Assembly: GCA_003614735.1 (NCBI GenBank)
Contig: KZ992424.1
Coordinates: 42,819 to 106,818 of the forward strand
DNA length: 64,000 nt
From: Thamnocephalis sphaerospora
Lineage: Eukaryota; Zoopagomycota; Zoopagomycetes; Zoopagales; Sigmoideomycetaceae
Direction of reading: 5' to 3'
This document shows positions 1-13,618 of this stretch, piece after piece. A model generated the notes under the pieces. The model was not told where the DNA came from, ran no database searches, and saw only the letters and a list, made by a program, of their open reading frames with translations. Position 1 is the stretch's first letter. Every line of letters begins with the position of its first letter. A program made the position numbers and the translations under genes.

Positions 1-562
1 TCTTGCCGACAACACTGGCAAGCGTAAGCTGCTGGTCGTCTCGACCTTTGGCATGAGCCTTTCGTCGCTGCTGCTTGCCTTCTCCATCACACATGGCTGG
101 GGCATTCTCTCGGCCGCGCTCATCATTCTCTTGGTGGTCACGTTTGGTATTGGTCTCGGCCCCGTGCCGTTCCTGGTGGCAGCTGACCTGTTTCCGCCCG
201 AGCTTACCGGCCTGGCGCAGAGCGTTGGTCTTGCCGCCAACTGGATTGGCAACCTCATTGTGGCCGTCTTTTTCCTGTCCATTCGCGAACGACTTGGCGG
301 CTGGACCTTTGCCCTGTTTGCCGGCATCCTTTTCTGTCTTGGAGTGGCTGTGGTGCTGTTGTTTGCGCCCGAAGAAGAATCCGATGCGACCCTGAAGACA
401 TCGCCCGAGCTAGGCAGCAGTGGCGCTAGCACCGGACTCCACGCTCCTCTTAGCGGCCGGGTCGGCCAGTCCAACGCTGACGGGGTTCGCATGCGTTTAC
501 GCGGTGTCGGCAGCCTAGGCTGGCAGCCGGTCGGCGACCGCGACGACCTAGACGACGCGTGA
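1..562 (+). CDS. MFS sugar transporter, C-terminal part (5' end outside window)
   Basis: The reading frame is open from base 2 and stops at 560-562. It encodes the last membrane segments of a sugar-porter type major facilitator. The signature region reads GPVPFLVAADLFP, close to the GPVPxxxxxExFP motif of hexose transporters but with Asp where Glu is usual. It is followed by QSVGLAANWIGN and two further hydrophobic helices, then a cytosolic tail of about 65 residues rich in Ser, Gly and Arg. A loop DNTGKRK lies at the very start, like the conserved D-R-x-G-R-R loop between helices. The protein should move a hexose or related solute across the plasma or vacuolar membrane; the substrate cannot be told. 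No intron is visible in the part present. Confidence 0.85.
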   Translation, partial: LADNTGKRKLLVVSTFGMSLSSLLLAFSITHGWGILSAALIILLVVTFGIGLGPVPFLVAADLFPPELTGLAQSVGLAANWIGNLIVAVFFLSIRERLGGWTFALFAGILFCLGVAVVLLFAPEEESDATLKTSPELGSSGASTGLHAPLSGRVGQSNADGVRMRLRGVGSLGWQPVGDRDDLDDA

Positions 563-1113
563 CTGGGCCATCACCGCTGCCACCGCCATGGTGGTAGCAC
601 GTTGACAATGCTGCAGCTGCGTGCTGCAACCTAGAGCGCAAGTGGTTGCCATTTGCACACACTGCTGCCCACCATTGTCGTTTCGCGACTCCGCCTGTTC
701 GCCCTGTTCTCTTGCGCCGCCGCTGCTTTGTCTCTACCTCATTCTTTGTCCTACAGTGTGTCTGTTGTCCTTCGCCTGTTGTACATGTCCTGTTACCACT
801 GTTCTTCAACTTCTACGTGTGCACCCTGTTTCGAGTGTCTAGTGTCCACTGCGACCCTGCAAGCGGCTGCATGTCTGCTTGATGCTGCGTGGATGGCGAC
901 AGCGTGTCATGTAATGAACATCGCGTGACCGCATTCGCCAATGGCAAACTGGCCAGTTTATCCGCATAGACGAGATGACGCGTGCTAAAGAAGGCGCCCT
1001 CTCTCCTACGCAGCGCTCATCTCGCCATACACGCCACTCACTTTCCATCTCGCGCTCACCCTCGCTGTCTACGCTTCTGCACGCGCACCTACCTCGTCAA
1101 TTGCACTATCACT
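563..1113. other. Intergenic: transporter 3' flank and profilin promoter
   Basis: No supportable gene. The plus strand is pyrimidine-rich between about 660 and 830 and again just before the profilin start, as in other leaders of this window. Confidence 0.5.
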
Positions 1114-1791
1114 ATGGCGGACTGGAATAGCCTTCTCAATGACATGGTGGCCAAGGATGGTATCGTCCAAGGCGCCATTGCTGACCCAAACACCGGCTAC
1201 GCCTGGTTCACCACTCCGGGATTCACGGTGAGTGCAGCCGGCCAACCCAACAGCACGCAAGAGCGGGGCGTGCTCTGAATGGGCACTTGAAGCGTCATCT
1301 CTCGCTGGTCTGTCGCTGACATAGCGGTTGGCGTAGGTGTCCGCGGAGGAAGGTCAGGCCCTGGCCAACGCATTCAAGGAGGAGTCGCAGGCTCTCTTTG
1401 GCACTGGCTTCCACCTGAACGGCGTCAAGTACCTGACGATCCGTCTTCTCTACCCGAACAGCATCTACGGCAAGCACGTACGTATAGCTGGTTTGTCCGG
1501 CCAGGCACATCCTGCGTTGCAGGCATGACAACATCTGTACCACGCTAACCGCGACGAATCACCCGTTAATGCAACCACAGGGAGGAGGCGGTGCTGTGTG
1601 CGTAAAGACAAACCAGGTGCTCATGGTGTTTATCTACGATGAGACCATACCGGCGGGCCAGGCAACCAGTCTGATTGAGGAAAAGGCACAGTATCTGCGT
1701 GACCACAACAGTGTAGGTACATGGCCACAACGGCTGCCCGTTGATCTGTCACTGGCGCCTAGCTTACCTGCAGGCACAATGCGCGCAGTAA
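1114..1791 (+). CDS. Profilin
   Basis: Actin-monomer binding protein that also binds phosphoinositides and proline-rich ligands. Exons 1114-1227, 1337-1477 and 1581-1712 join in phase. They give the profilin start MADWNSLLNDMV, the GAIADPNTGYAW strand, a central YLTIRLLYPNSIYGKH stretch and the C-terminal helix ending in AQYLRDHN, so about 129-134 residues, as expected for the family. Introns use GTGAGT, GTACGT and GTAGGT donors. The last junction is uncertain. A donor at 1713 joined to an acceptor at 1773 adds five codons to a stop at 1789-1791. Other acceptors nearby (for example just before that TAA, or at about 1918 with a donor at 1711) would end the protein a few residues earlier. The start codon is the first ATG of the conserved N-terminus. 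Confidence 0.9.
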
Positions 1792-1972
1792 ATGGCTCGA
1801 CCCGTATGCGTGGTCGCCAATCACCTGTTATGTCGGCAGGATACGATATGCCGTGGCGAAGCGTTCGCAAAAGCAACCCAGTAAATGACACCGTTGTTCT
1901 TGCATTGTGTACAGTTTGACCATCGTTTATTCGGCTGTCTTGGGCGCAAGGGTGGCAGCCTCGTACTACCAA

Positions 1973-3601
1973 CTAGGACGAGCCATCGTCCTCTTCGTCA
2001 GTATCCTCCGATTTTAGTTCAATGCCAAGCGCAAGAAGCTGCTCCTTTAACGGCTCATTGTCTAGTGCAGGCCAGTGTTGCGCGCCAATGAGAAGATGCA
2101 CAATACACAATCCAGTGCTAGCAATAACCCACCTGGGTCATACTGATAGGCGCGAAGCAGCGCCTCTACGGCGCTATCAAAGTCGGCCAGCACAGCGTCT
2201 TCATCCTGCTCTACGGTGCTCTTAAGTAGGTACGCGTGGCCTAGCAGCTCGTCCACTTTGGCTGCAGCCAGCGCGTCTGTTGGGGACTCGTTGGAAAGCT
2301 GCTCGGATGTGGCATTCAGCCGGCCAATGGCTTTGCCAACAAGTGTCTGTTTACCATGGAATCACAGCAAATTAGATTATAGTCCTGCTGTAAATCGCTC
2401 ATCAAACGTACCGCAGCCTCTGGCATCTTAGCATCGCCCTGACGGCTAAGCTGCAGTGCGTGTTCGTAGAGCAGCGTAGCCACGGCCTGCTGCTGGTCCG
2501 TGTTGTTGGCACTCATCCAGCGCTCGAAATGTAGCGTCGCGTCCGAGGCATCATCCTCCACGCGGCCCAGTCGCTGCACTGCCCAGCTGGTTGCAGTGTG
2601 TGCTATCCCTATTTGGTAGGCACACGCGTTAGCAACAGAGATAGCGACTGGCTGCATAAATCTGGAAGCACGCACGTCGGTAAGAGTGAGCAGCAGGCAT
2701 GACGCCCATCAGATCGTTCAGCGCCGCGATGATGCGGACCACATCGGCCTTTAGATGCTCTGCAAGTCTCTCGTCGGCTGCAGTGAGTTGCACACCCTAC
2801 ACAGCGTGGAGAACGGTGAGATGATGAACATGCACCATCGCGGTTCTGCTAAAATGCACACCTTATCAAATGCATCCAAACCTTGCTGAAGCTGGTTCAG
2901 CTCTTCAGCATGCGCCGTCTCGTCCTCCTCATCATCATCATCATCTTCACTATCGCTGTCGCCAGCCTGCGCTTCAGCGGTAGCTATCTTTTCCAGCGCC
3001 ATTGTCTACGAGTTCATAGATTTCCATCAGCCAAACACGCCGCACACATTCATCCACCTTACAAAACACGTACCAAGAGCAGCAGCTGTGCCCGACCAAG
3101 ATGGATCCAAGCGCGCGCATAGCCCGAATTGGCCAGGGCCTTCAGCAGCTCTACGGCCGCCACAGCCTGCTGCTTTAGCTTCATATGCTGCGCAAACGTC
3201 AGATGGCAGTCGGCTTGCAGCAGCCGATGTTCGGCAAGCTCGTTTGACGGCTGCTTTGGCGCCTTGGCATCGGTCACAGAGGCTGTCTCGGTCTCCGCGG
3301 CTGCCAACACTAGGTCTTCTTGCGCAAACTCTTCCAGTGCCCGCTCAAACAGCTTATGCACCACTGCAACTACCTGCTCCTCCTGACCCGCTTTGACGTG
3401 TTCCTCGAGCGCGAAACGGTACAGCTGCGCCGCCGACGGCCGGTCCGCCCCGGTAAACACAAGCTCCACCTCGCCCTGCGCGCATCCAGTGCAAGCGTGG
3501 TCGCGACACTCGCGATGGTGCGTCTCGTCACGCGACCGCTTTGTCCTGTCGTACACCTTGGTATTGGACGGCCGTTTGGCGACACTGGCTTGCTTGGGCA
3601 T
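1973..3601 (-). CDS. ETT1/Nro1-like TPR-type protein
   Basis: Six exons (3601-3074, 3005-2862, 2796-2676, 2608-2412, 2346-2133, 2061-1973) join in phase to 430 residues. The protein is almost all helical, with an acidic loop of consecutive Asp and Glu residues encoded at about 2920-2960. It has repeated short helical hairpins such as RAWIHLGRAQ and VDELLGHAYLLK, and an acidic C-terminus. This layout resembles fungal Enhancer of Translation Termination 1 (fission yeast Nro1), a nuclear TPR-like protein linked to translation termination and oxygen signalling. That family call rests on overall pattern and remembered motifs, not on an invariant site. It is convergent with profilin and divergent from LAS1, with about 100 bp between the two starts. 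Confidence 0.55.
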
Positions 3602-3704
3602 GTCGGCTCGATGAATTGAAGGTGTGCGTGCAGAAGTGCAACAAGAAGAAAAAACCAACCTGCTTCCTTCTACACTGCCACACTGCCATCACACGCTGGC
3701 TGCC

Positions 3705-5931
3705 ATGACACTGCGTCTACCACGAATCGTACGTAGCTGGCCGTATAGAGTGTGTAGACGCTATTGTGCTGACCAAGCACTATTGCGGCGCAGGTGCCAT
3801 GGAGCTCTCGGGAAGAGTATGACCAAGTAGCCCAGTGGCTTTTCTCGGCCGACTCTGCACAGCGGCAACTGGCCGTCAATCGGGTAGGCAGGCTGCCGAC
3901 GCTGTGCTCACTAAAAACAACCAGAGGTGAAAGCTGACGCGGTATCGTGTAGGTGCGCGCCTGGTCTAGCCGTGGCAAAGTGCCACATGCCGTTGACTGC
4001 ACGGCAACGCTGGTGGAGCTGGGCCTGTTGGTGGATCGCTGCTCTTTGGATACCAAGCATGCGTGCGCACCTGTCGTTCCTCCCAAGGAGCTACGGCTGA
4101 TGATGACTATGGCGCTGATTCGGTGAGCACAGATGAAGCAGTATAACCATGGACAAGCATCCGATGGCTAATACAGCGATGGTGGACGGCCAGTTTTGTC
4201 AATGGCTTTGTAGACGCACAGCAGCAGGGCGTATATGCGCTGTCGGTTTCAGCTGTTGCCGAACAGCTAGGCATACCAGCCAGGTTTGTGGAGCTGCGAC
4301 ATGCAGGCACACACGACCAGCTTCCTGGTCTGGTTGTTTTACGCTCAGCATGCACACAGGCACTTCGCTGGCTTTACGACAACTATTGGGCCCAGCAGCG
4401 CAGTTACTTGCATGAGGCAATGGTCGAGATGCGCCCGGTGCTGAGCGAGTATAAGGAGTTGCGCAAAAAGACGATGAAGAGTAAGCCGTAATGGTGGTAG
4501 TGATGATCCGGCGCATATATACTAACCAGTCTGCTACTTAGCGCGTCGTGCTGCGAGCGGTCGGCCAGCTAGCGAAGAAGCACGCGCACTGCGCATGATT
4601 GTTGGTCTGAGCGATGCGGACACATTTGAAGATACGCTGATCCCAATTTTGCTGGAACCAGGCTTTCTAGTGCCCACTGGAAAAAAGTAGGCGTCATTTG
4701 CAGACAGAATTTACGATGAATGCAGTATCGTGCGTATACTTACGAGCTGCTTCTACTTAGGAAGCGTGCAGCGCTGCCAAACATTCAGCTGCCAACAGAG
4801 CTTGACCGGCTGTGGCGTCCGGCCTTGGCACGCTTCAGCCGTGCTTGGGATAGCGCCAACTTTGTCGATGCGCTTGTCCAGGCAATGCTGGAAATACTCA
4901 CGGGAAAAGCAGGCAAGTGGCATGGAGCATTATGCCAACGCGGCGCTATACATAGCAGCCGGCAGCATATGTACTGGTGCTAACGGTGGATATTGCGTAC
5001 TTTGGCCTAACTAGTGGATAGTGAGGATCCGTTGGACGTGTCAACGATGCTGCTAGATGAAAGTGTAGTAAGTAACAACGACTCTGCACCTGTCAATGTC
5101 ACTTGAGCACAAACTTATTCGTCCGTGGTGCAGGATCAATTGCTAGCGCCGCCAGTCAAACCGCTGAGCACAAGCTACGGCTGGACACTGGGTAGGTGAC
5201 GGCATATCTATAGACGCAGGCCATTCATCTCACCCACCTCCATCATCCAGTGGCCTGGGTAGAACGCTTTGTTGCGGAGCACTTTAGAAGCACAAACACC
5301 AACGCAGATGTGCCACTTGCGCTGCGCCAACTTGACGACCTGATTGAGACGTGCCTTCGTCGGCCCAACCGCTAGTAAGTTGCGTGGTCGCATACTGCAA
5401 TAACCATAGACGGTGGAGCGCTAATCACATGGTGTCTGCACTATGATGATAGTACGCAGCACATTCTGCAACATGCGTGTACACTAGACACGCAGCTGGC
5501 TGAGGAGCTACTTCCGTTTGTCAGCTATATCCAACAGCGTGTTCAGCCGATCAAAGTAGGTGGCGTCTATGGTAGAGTGCACTTTGCCAGCCATGCTCAC
5601 GACAATGGTAGACGGCAGCAGGCCAGTCAATGGCATTGACTGAGGACGAGATGACACATGAACTGAAGGCACTAAATGGTACACTGGCATCTATGCACCA
5701 TGTAAGTGACCTGCGCGCATACACACAGAGTGTGCACGCTCACAACGCGCCATATCATGCCATCAGACGCCAGCGCCGCTGTTTCCAACCACGTTGGACG
5801 CGACAGCTATCGACGCATCTCATACACGCTGGTCGCTGGCGGACACTTGGCAGTCGTGTCCGATCGGCTGCCTACCCGAAGAAGGTCGAATGCCGGATCT
5901 GTTTTTGCCTCCGGAACTGGACATGCTGTAG
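3705..5931 (+). CDS. LAS1: LAS1-like pre-rRNA processing endonuclease subunit
   Basis: Twelve exons (3705-3728, 3794-3883, 3953-4122, 4194-4480, 4542-4686, 4761-4912, 5015-5067, 5134-5191, 5251-5374, 5453-5555, 5627-5701, 5767-5931) sum to 481 codons in one frame. LAS1 carries the HEPN nuclease that cleaves ITS2 in pre-rRNA, with GRC3 and a nucleolar complex. The HEPN region is clear: PARFVELRHAGTHDQLPGL contains the R-H-x-x-T-H catalytic pattern, followed by ALRWLYDNYW. The N-terminus VPWSSREEYDQVAQWLFS and the C-terminal CPIGCLP plus PDLFLPPELDML also match the family. The intron after 4912 begins GCAAGT (GC-AG type). The intron after 5374 must run to 5452; the nearer AG at about 5409 would give a stop. 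Confidence 0.9.
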
Positions 5932-6135
5932 TGGCCTACAGGGTCGCTCTCGTCGTGCACTCATCCCACCAATACACCTTCCAACGCACACCATACTAGT
6001 GCATACATGCATGTATTCTGTCTATACTTTTGTGTTGAGCACTCGATTCGCCTTGCGCTTGGGCACGGGTGCTACGCAAAACACACGCATCGCACGGAAA
6101 CATGAACATCGCCCGTCATTGTAGCGATGTATTCA

Positions 6136-6989
<854 letters not shown>

Positions 6990-7216
6990 TGTTTGGAAGA
7001 AACAACGACCAGCAAAACCCGTCGGCGTCTTCCAGCCAACGGTGAACTGACACGCTCTCAGCACAGTTGTTGGTTGCTAGACACGGCTGCCTTTTTAACC
7101 AGGTTGTCTAGACGCCACTCCCTACACCACGGCGTCCATCCTCCACGCTCGTCTCTGCACCGTCGCCACGCCATACTCGCTCGCACTCGTCTACGCACGC
7201 ATCAGCACTACTCATC

Positions 7217-7917
7217 ATGTTGGATTTCACCGAAACCCAAAGTAAGTCAAGCTCCGCGCATGTCTGCCCTTTTTGACGCGACACTTACCTTGGCAATGTC
7301 TTGGCAGAATACGGAGCTGCGGCAGCGGCACTTGGAGGCGGTCTCATTATCCTGGGCATGCTGCTGTTCTTTGACGCTGGCCTCATTGCTATTGGCAACG
7401 TACGTGGCGTCGGCACAACCGGCTCGCATACCCTCGACACGCATGCGCGCAGCTAACCTGGTATCGTACGCTATGGGTTAGATTTTCCTGGTGTGTGGTC
7501 TTGTGGCGTTCAACGGCTTTGCCAAGACGGGACAGTTTTTCGCGCAGCGTCGCCGTATTCCGGGTACCATCTGCTTCACTCTGGGCGTCATCATCGTCTT
7601 TTTCAAGTGGCCCATTATCGGTTTGATTGTAGAGCTGTTTGGATTCATCAATCTATTCGGGTAAGCAGCGGCGGACCATGGTCAGCCGCCACAAACTAGC
7701 TGGCTAACGTGCCCGCTGGCGCAATGTCAGTGACTTTTTCCCGTATGCGCTCGGCTTCCTGCGCCGTCTGCCGGGCATTGGCACAATCTTGAATCTGCCT
7801 TATATTCGTAATGTAAGTAAGCTTGACGTCCACAGTGTTAAACCAGCTTGCTAACCAATCGCACTGTCCCCTAACCAGTTGGTTGATCGCGCTGTCGGCA
7901 CTCCACTGCCTGTCTAA
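7217..7917 (+). CDS. GOT1: GOT1 Golgi transport protein
   Basis: Small membrane protein with four hydrophobic helices that assists vesicle traffic at the ER-Golgi stage. Five exons (7217-7241, 7308-7399, 7482-7660, 7731-7812, 7879-7917) give 138 residues, the normal family length. Recognisable parts are LGMLLFFDAGLIAIGN, the basic loop FFAQRRRIPGT, then FKWPIIGLIVELFGF, and FFPYALGFLRRLPGIG near the end, all in the GOT1 order. All introns are GT-AG and short. The start ATG follows a pyrimidine-rich leader. The gene is divergent from TAD2 across about 230 bp. Confidence 0.93.
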
Positions 7918-8504
7918 GCAGGATGGCTGTAGCGTGGCTATCCGCCAATGGTAAAGCGGCGTATCTCGCTGGCCGGATGGCTGCATGCCATGCGACGCGT
8001 TGGCCTGGTGCTCTTTGTCGCGCTGTGCCCCATTCGATGGATGCCGCAGGATTCCCGACTCTGCCGACTAGACACGCATCCCGCTAGCCAGCGCATTGTT
8101 TTCTCACTTTTGTCTGTACTCCCCCAAGGCAGTTACATGAATATCGCGACGATCGGCATTAAACACATTTGCTGAACGATAGCGCGCTGTTTTTCATGAA
8201 GGTATCTGTGCGCGCGCCACTCAATGAGAAATAGTAGCCGTAAAGATTACCGATGCTACCATTGTACTGTCGTACGTGCCTGGCCAGTACGCGACGGTTG
8301 TAGTGTCGGGCCATGCTGCTACATTCTGTGACGTGCCTCCTTCTCCCCTCCCTCGTGCGCGCGTTCGACATTAGACGACCTAGCAGTCGTACCGTCGCAA
8401 CGAAATCGACGCCAATCCTATGCACGCCGGCTCCCTGTGGTGCACGTGCGCGTCCTACATGGCATGGCGCGTTGTCATGGATGCTATGCGCTGCGTTTGC
8501 GTAG
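7918..8504. other. GOT1 downstream region
   Basis: Nothing recognisable. Short open stretches occur on both strands, for example an 88-codon frame on the minus strand at 8159-8425, but none shows a family motif. Confidence 0.4.
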
Positions 8505-8946
8505 CCGCGCTTGTCTAGCGACAGCCGCTACCATGCCATCTCCGTTTCCACTGTCGCCTCTCTTGTCTTGTTTCCCACCACAACGTATATAGAAGAAACG
8601 CCGCCCGGCCTGCGTCTGCTCCTGGTCACCCGGCGGTCTGGCTTACTGGTGTCCTGCGACACCGTCCACCTGACCATCGGCAGCCTCCAAGGTGAGTGCT
8701 GCGTCAGGGTCCAATCGCGGCCTGGCCTGCTGCGCGGATCGTAGCATGGCGAGAACCGCCCCACCCCCAGTGGCACATGTGCCGGTCTCTGGCCTGATCA
8801 ACGGTGACTGGCTCCAATTTGCGCACATTGACGTAGGATGGCTTGGCTTTTATTTGCGCGGCATCCGTCGAGCGCTATGTGCTTGGATTCGCCGGTTTTC
8901 TCGCTCGGCGCGCCTGCAGCACAAATATCGTCATTCGCCGCACTGA
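8505..8946 (+). CDS. Weak candidate: C-terminal exons of an unrecognised gene
   Basis: Two exons can be joined in phase, 8505-8691 (donor GTGAGT) and 8837-8946 (acceptor after a CATTGACGTAG stretch). They give a continuous protein of about 98 residues. It has a strand-rich middle (for example PGLRLLLVTRRSG and VHLTIGSLQ) and a basic, hydrophobic end (GWLGFYLRGIRRALCAWIRR) before the stop at 8944-8946. No in-frame ATG is present in the first exon, so the start would lie upstream and I could not find it. I do not recognise the protein. The region may equally be non-coding leader sequence. Confidence 0.25.
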
Positions 8947-9785
8947 CTCCTGCACTTTTCATCGGCGGTGCGCCCGCTTACGCCAGGAGAGGCATGGTCG
9001 AGAGGAGATGGCCGGCAGCCGTGAAGACCTTTTCTCTACTTGCGATGCCAACTCCGCCTTCGCCCGCCCCCTTTTCCTTCTCTTTGACAAACACGCCCAC
9101 GATTGCTCTCGCTCGTCCGCCCCGCCCCGCCCACTTAACAACCGTCTGCGGTCCCCTTGGGTGGCCGCGCTCGTCCCTGCCGCGTTCTCCGCTGTCGTTT
9201 TGTGCCTCGTTGTGGCCGTCTCACCGGGTGGTGCGCTCCTTGGCCTTCTCTTTCCGCTCACACACTCCTGCCGCCGCCGTCGTCATCTGTGCAGCCGCTG
9301 CAGGCGCCCGCTTCATCGTGTCCGAGTCCGAGTCTGTGCTCTGTGTCTGCGGCTGCCGTCACCTCTGCCGCTGCTTTTGTATTCTGCTTCGTTACCGACG
9401 ACGACGATCACTTAACGCATACGCACTGCCCTCACACGTCATTCCACACGGCTCCGCTGACTCACGCCAGCCTTTGTATCCATCGGGCGTTGTGGCTTGA
9501 AGGTAAGCCGCACCCCCGCCGACTGCCGCCAGCCGCGACTAACCGGCCGCTACGGGCGCATGCGCGTAGATCTCTGCAGCGTCTGCTTTCCTGCCTGTTG
9601 TCGTCGTCGTTGTCGTCGCCTGTATCGCTACATTCTCGCCTTGTACGACTAGCGCTCAAACGAGCGCTGCGGCCCGCCAGTACCACTTGAGTCTACGACG
9701 CATATACCCACCACTACTACAGCGCACGCGCACGCGCATACGCATACAGCAACATCCCGCGCGTGCAACTCCTTGATACGCTGCC
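8947..9785 (+). promoter_or_regulatory. Pyrimidine-rich leader upstream of the Rab gene
   Basis: About 840 bp without a supportable gene. The plus strand is strongly C+T rich from roughly 9050 to 9660, with runs such as CGCCCGCCCCC and many TCT/CGC repeats. Long frames exist here on both strands, but they look like by-products of the skewed composition. A long 5' untranslated region or promoter is the likely reading. Confidence 0.45.
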
Positions 9786-10967
9786 ATGTCGATGCACGGC
9801 TCGTCGTTAGAGGCCAAACTGGTTATTTTAGGCTCGCAGGGTAGGTGGTGCGACGCAAGACACGATGCATCCGTGCAAATTAACTCACCGCACATGTCAT
9901 GGATCAGGGGTGGGCAAAACCTCGCTGGTGATGCGATACGTGCAAAACACCTTTTCGCCGCACTCTGCATCCACGATTGGCGCGTCATTCCTTACGCAAC
10001 GCATGCAAGTATTCGGCGTTATCCGCCGAGGGTGGTGGACGCTCTGGCGGGACATCATGTGCACGGCCAGCCTAACCGAATGAGATGGCACGCCTTGCAG
10101 ATACGTGGATGATTGTCGCGTGGTGCTGCAGATTTGGGATACAGCCGGACAGGAGCGCTTCCGGTCGATGGTGGGTGACGCGCAATGCCGGCATGTTGGA
10201 GGATCTACGCAAAAGTATCGAACGTAGCAGCTGACTTGCTGTTTGATGTAATGCACAGGCGCCCATGTATTATCGCGGCGTAAGTGATAGTTGATTTTGG
10301 AACGCGTGGACAAGACGCGCTGACACTGCTGCATGCTATGGACACAGGCCAACGCTGCCATTTTGGTCTACGACATTACATCGGAGCAAAGCTTCCAAGA
10401 CATCAGCTCCTGGGTGGAAGGTAAGGTGTCTAGCAACAGAATCGAGCGTACAGCATCGCTGATGGTGTATCTTACGGCGGGCCACTGCAGAGCTACAGCG
10501 CAACACGGGCGATATTGGTATGTGCGGGCATGCAGGCGCTGCTTAACACGCTCTGACAACGGCAAAACCAACGGGCGTCTTGTGACCGCTGCCGTGCTGG
10601 CGATTGCAGATATCCACGTTGTCGGCAGTAAACTGGATCTTGCGGAGAAGAGCCGCGAGGTGCCGCAGGAGCGAGCACAGGCGTACGTACGCAACACGCT
10701 AGGCTCCTTGCACGACGTACACGAAGTATCAGCCAAAGACGCCACTGGTGGGTAGACGGCGGCGATGCAAGTTCACGTCAGACATGTCAGCTAATATGGC
10801 GACACGTGCAACGCACAGGGGTGGACGAGCTTTTCCACGATGTAACGCGATCGCTGGTAGAGCGCACCTACGAAATCGAGCGAACCCGCCGAGAACGCCA
10901 GGCCGGCGATGTGCAGCTCCGCGACGGCCGGCAGGAAGCGTCGGACCAGGCCTGCTGTAACGTCTAG
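9786..10967 (+). CDS. Rab-family small GTPase
   Basis: Eight exons (9786-9840, 9908-10004, 10101-10170, 10259-10279, 10348-10420, 10491-10517, 10610-10747, 10819-10967) give 209 residues. All GTPase motifs are present: P-loop GSQGVGKTS, switch I STIGASF, WDTAGQERF with Gln, a GSKLD guanine motif (usual NKxD) and EVSAKDATG (SAK). The C-terminus ends CCNV, a double-cysteine geranylgeranylation site, so it acts on membranes in vesicle traffic. The TIGASFLTQR region resembles endosomal-type or fungus-specific Rabs; I cannot name the subfamily. Two exons are tiny: 21 bases coding APMYYRG in switch II, and 27 bases. The intron after 10004 starts GCAAGT, and using it restores QRIYVDDCRVVLQIWDTAG. 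Confidence 0.93.
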
Positions 10968-11994
10968 CACGCGCATGCGCGAACCATCTGATGACACACC
11001 TTTTCGCCGCAACACAGTCGCAGCGTGTGTACGCGCGCGTTACGCCACGCTGCCCGCCATCAAGATGATGTCCACGCGTATGCTGGCCATCGCCGTCGCC
11101 ATCATCGCCGCCCACACTTGCATTCTCCGGGTGCTCGCATACATGTCGCTGGTGCCAAGTACCCGACGAGGATGCGCCGCTCTATTGCTTCATCTGGCGC
11201 ACGCGCATGTCTGCAGCATGGCCGATGCACCGGCAGCAGCACGCTTCGCGCCACTTATGTACCATCCTTTAGGAGTGATTTGCCCTCCAGTCTGCAACAA
11301 TTCTCGTGCCCGCCTCTACGCCCGGTGTGTGTACGTGCGCCTATGTGTGTACGCGTGTGTATGTGCGTGTATGTGTGTGTACCTGCTTGCGTGCATGTCT
11401 GCCTTTGGTATACCATGTGAGGGGTTTGTGCTGATTGGCACGATGGATTTAGCCCTCACTGCACGCGTTACGGAATCGTCATCGATGACGGCGGCCATTG
11501 CCGTGCCGTTATCTGGCCCTGCTCCTGCCGCCAAGATAACCAGCCATAGCCGGAAATGGTAATGTCCATGGCAGGATGTAGCGGCCAACGCGCCTCAGAC
11601 TTGCTGTCCAGCCGCCGCCGCGCTGCGAGCAAAAGGTAGGATGTCCACCGATCTGCATACATGCGCACAAACGCCCAAGAGCACCTATAAACCGGCCCTC
11701 GGCCGCCGGCACCGACCAAGTGGTTGGTGGTTCGACTCGTTTCGCGTGCCACGAGCTCACCAAACTAGCCGACACTAATGCACCGGCGCCCTACGCTGAG
11801 TGGCTAGCACAAAACAGGGTGCCGTTTACCTGCCCCAACAGAGTAACGACGTGGCCAGGTCTGCCGACCCACTTTTTCTTCCACCTCCCACTGGCGACAC
11901 TCACGGCCCTCTTTCTCCTTTTCTTCACCCACACTCACTGTTCATCTGGTTCTTTCGACCATCTATACCACCCTCACCCTCAGACTACAGCACC
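10968..11994 (+). promoter_or_regulatory. Calmodulin upstream region
   Basis: About 1 kb without a gene. It contains an imperfect GT/TATG microsatellite at about 11326-11395 and a pyrimidine-rich tract at about 11865-11990 immediately before the calmodulin start codon. Confidence 0.5.
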
Positions 11995-13346
<1,352 letters not shown>

Positions 13347-13618
13347 TTGCCTCGCTACTACTTCATAGGCGTGAACAGCTACCCGCAAGGACGACGTCGC
13401 ATTGTGCTGCGCGTGCTATCGCACTTTTGCTATGAGCGCTCCGTGTGAGGCAGATTGATGCCTTTGCCGCTTCGACGCGCGCCTGCGCACACCCATGTAG
13501 TAAACGATTTTGGATCGTACATAATCAGGCCACGGCCATTGCTTCGCGCGCGTCTCGACTTTGCGCAGACCATAATCTGCTGTTTTGCATGCCTGTGTGG
13601 TGTGGCAAAAGATCAAAA

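Noticed and set aside
8843-9500. Overlapping plus-strand frames of 177-220 codons
   Set aside because: They follow the pyrimidine-rich composition, consist of Arg, Pro, Ser and Leu runs, show no motif, and lie directly before the Rab start.
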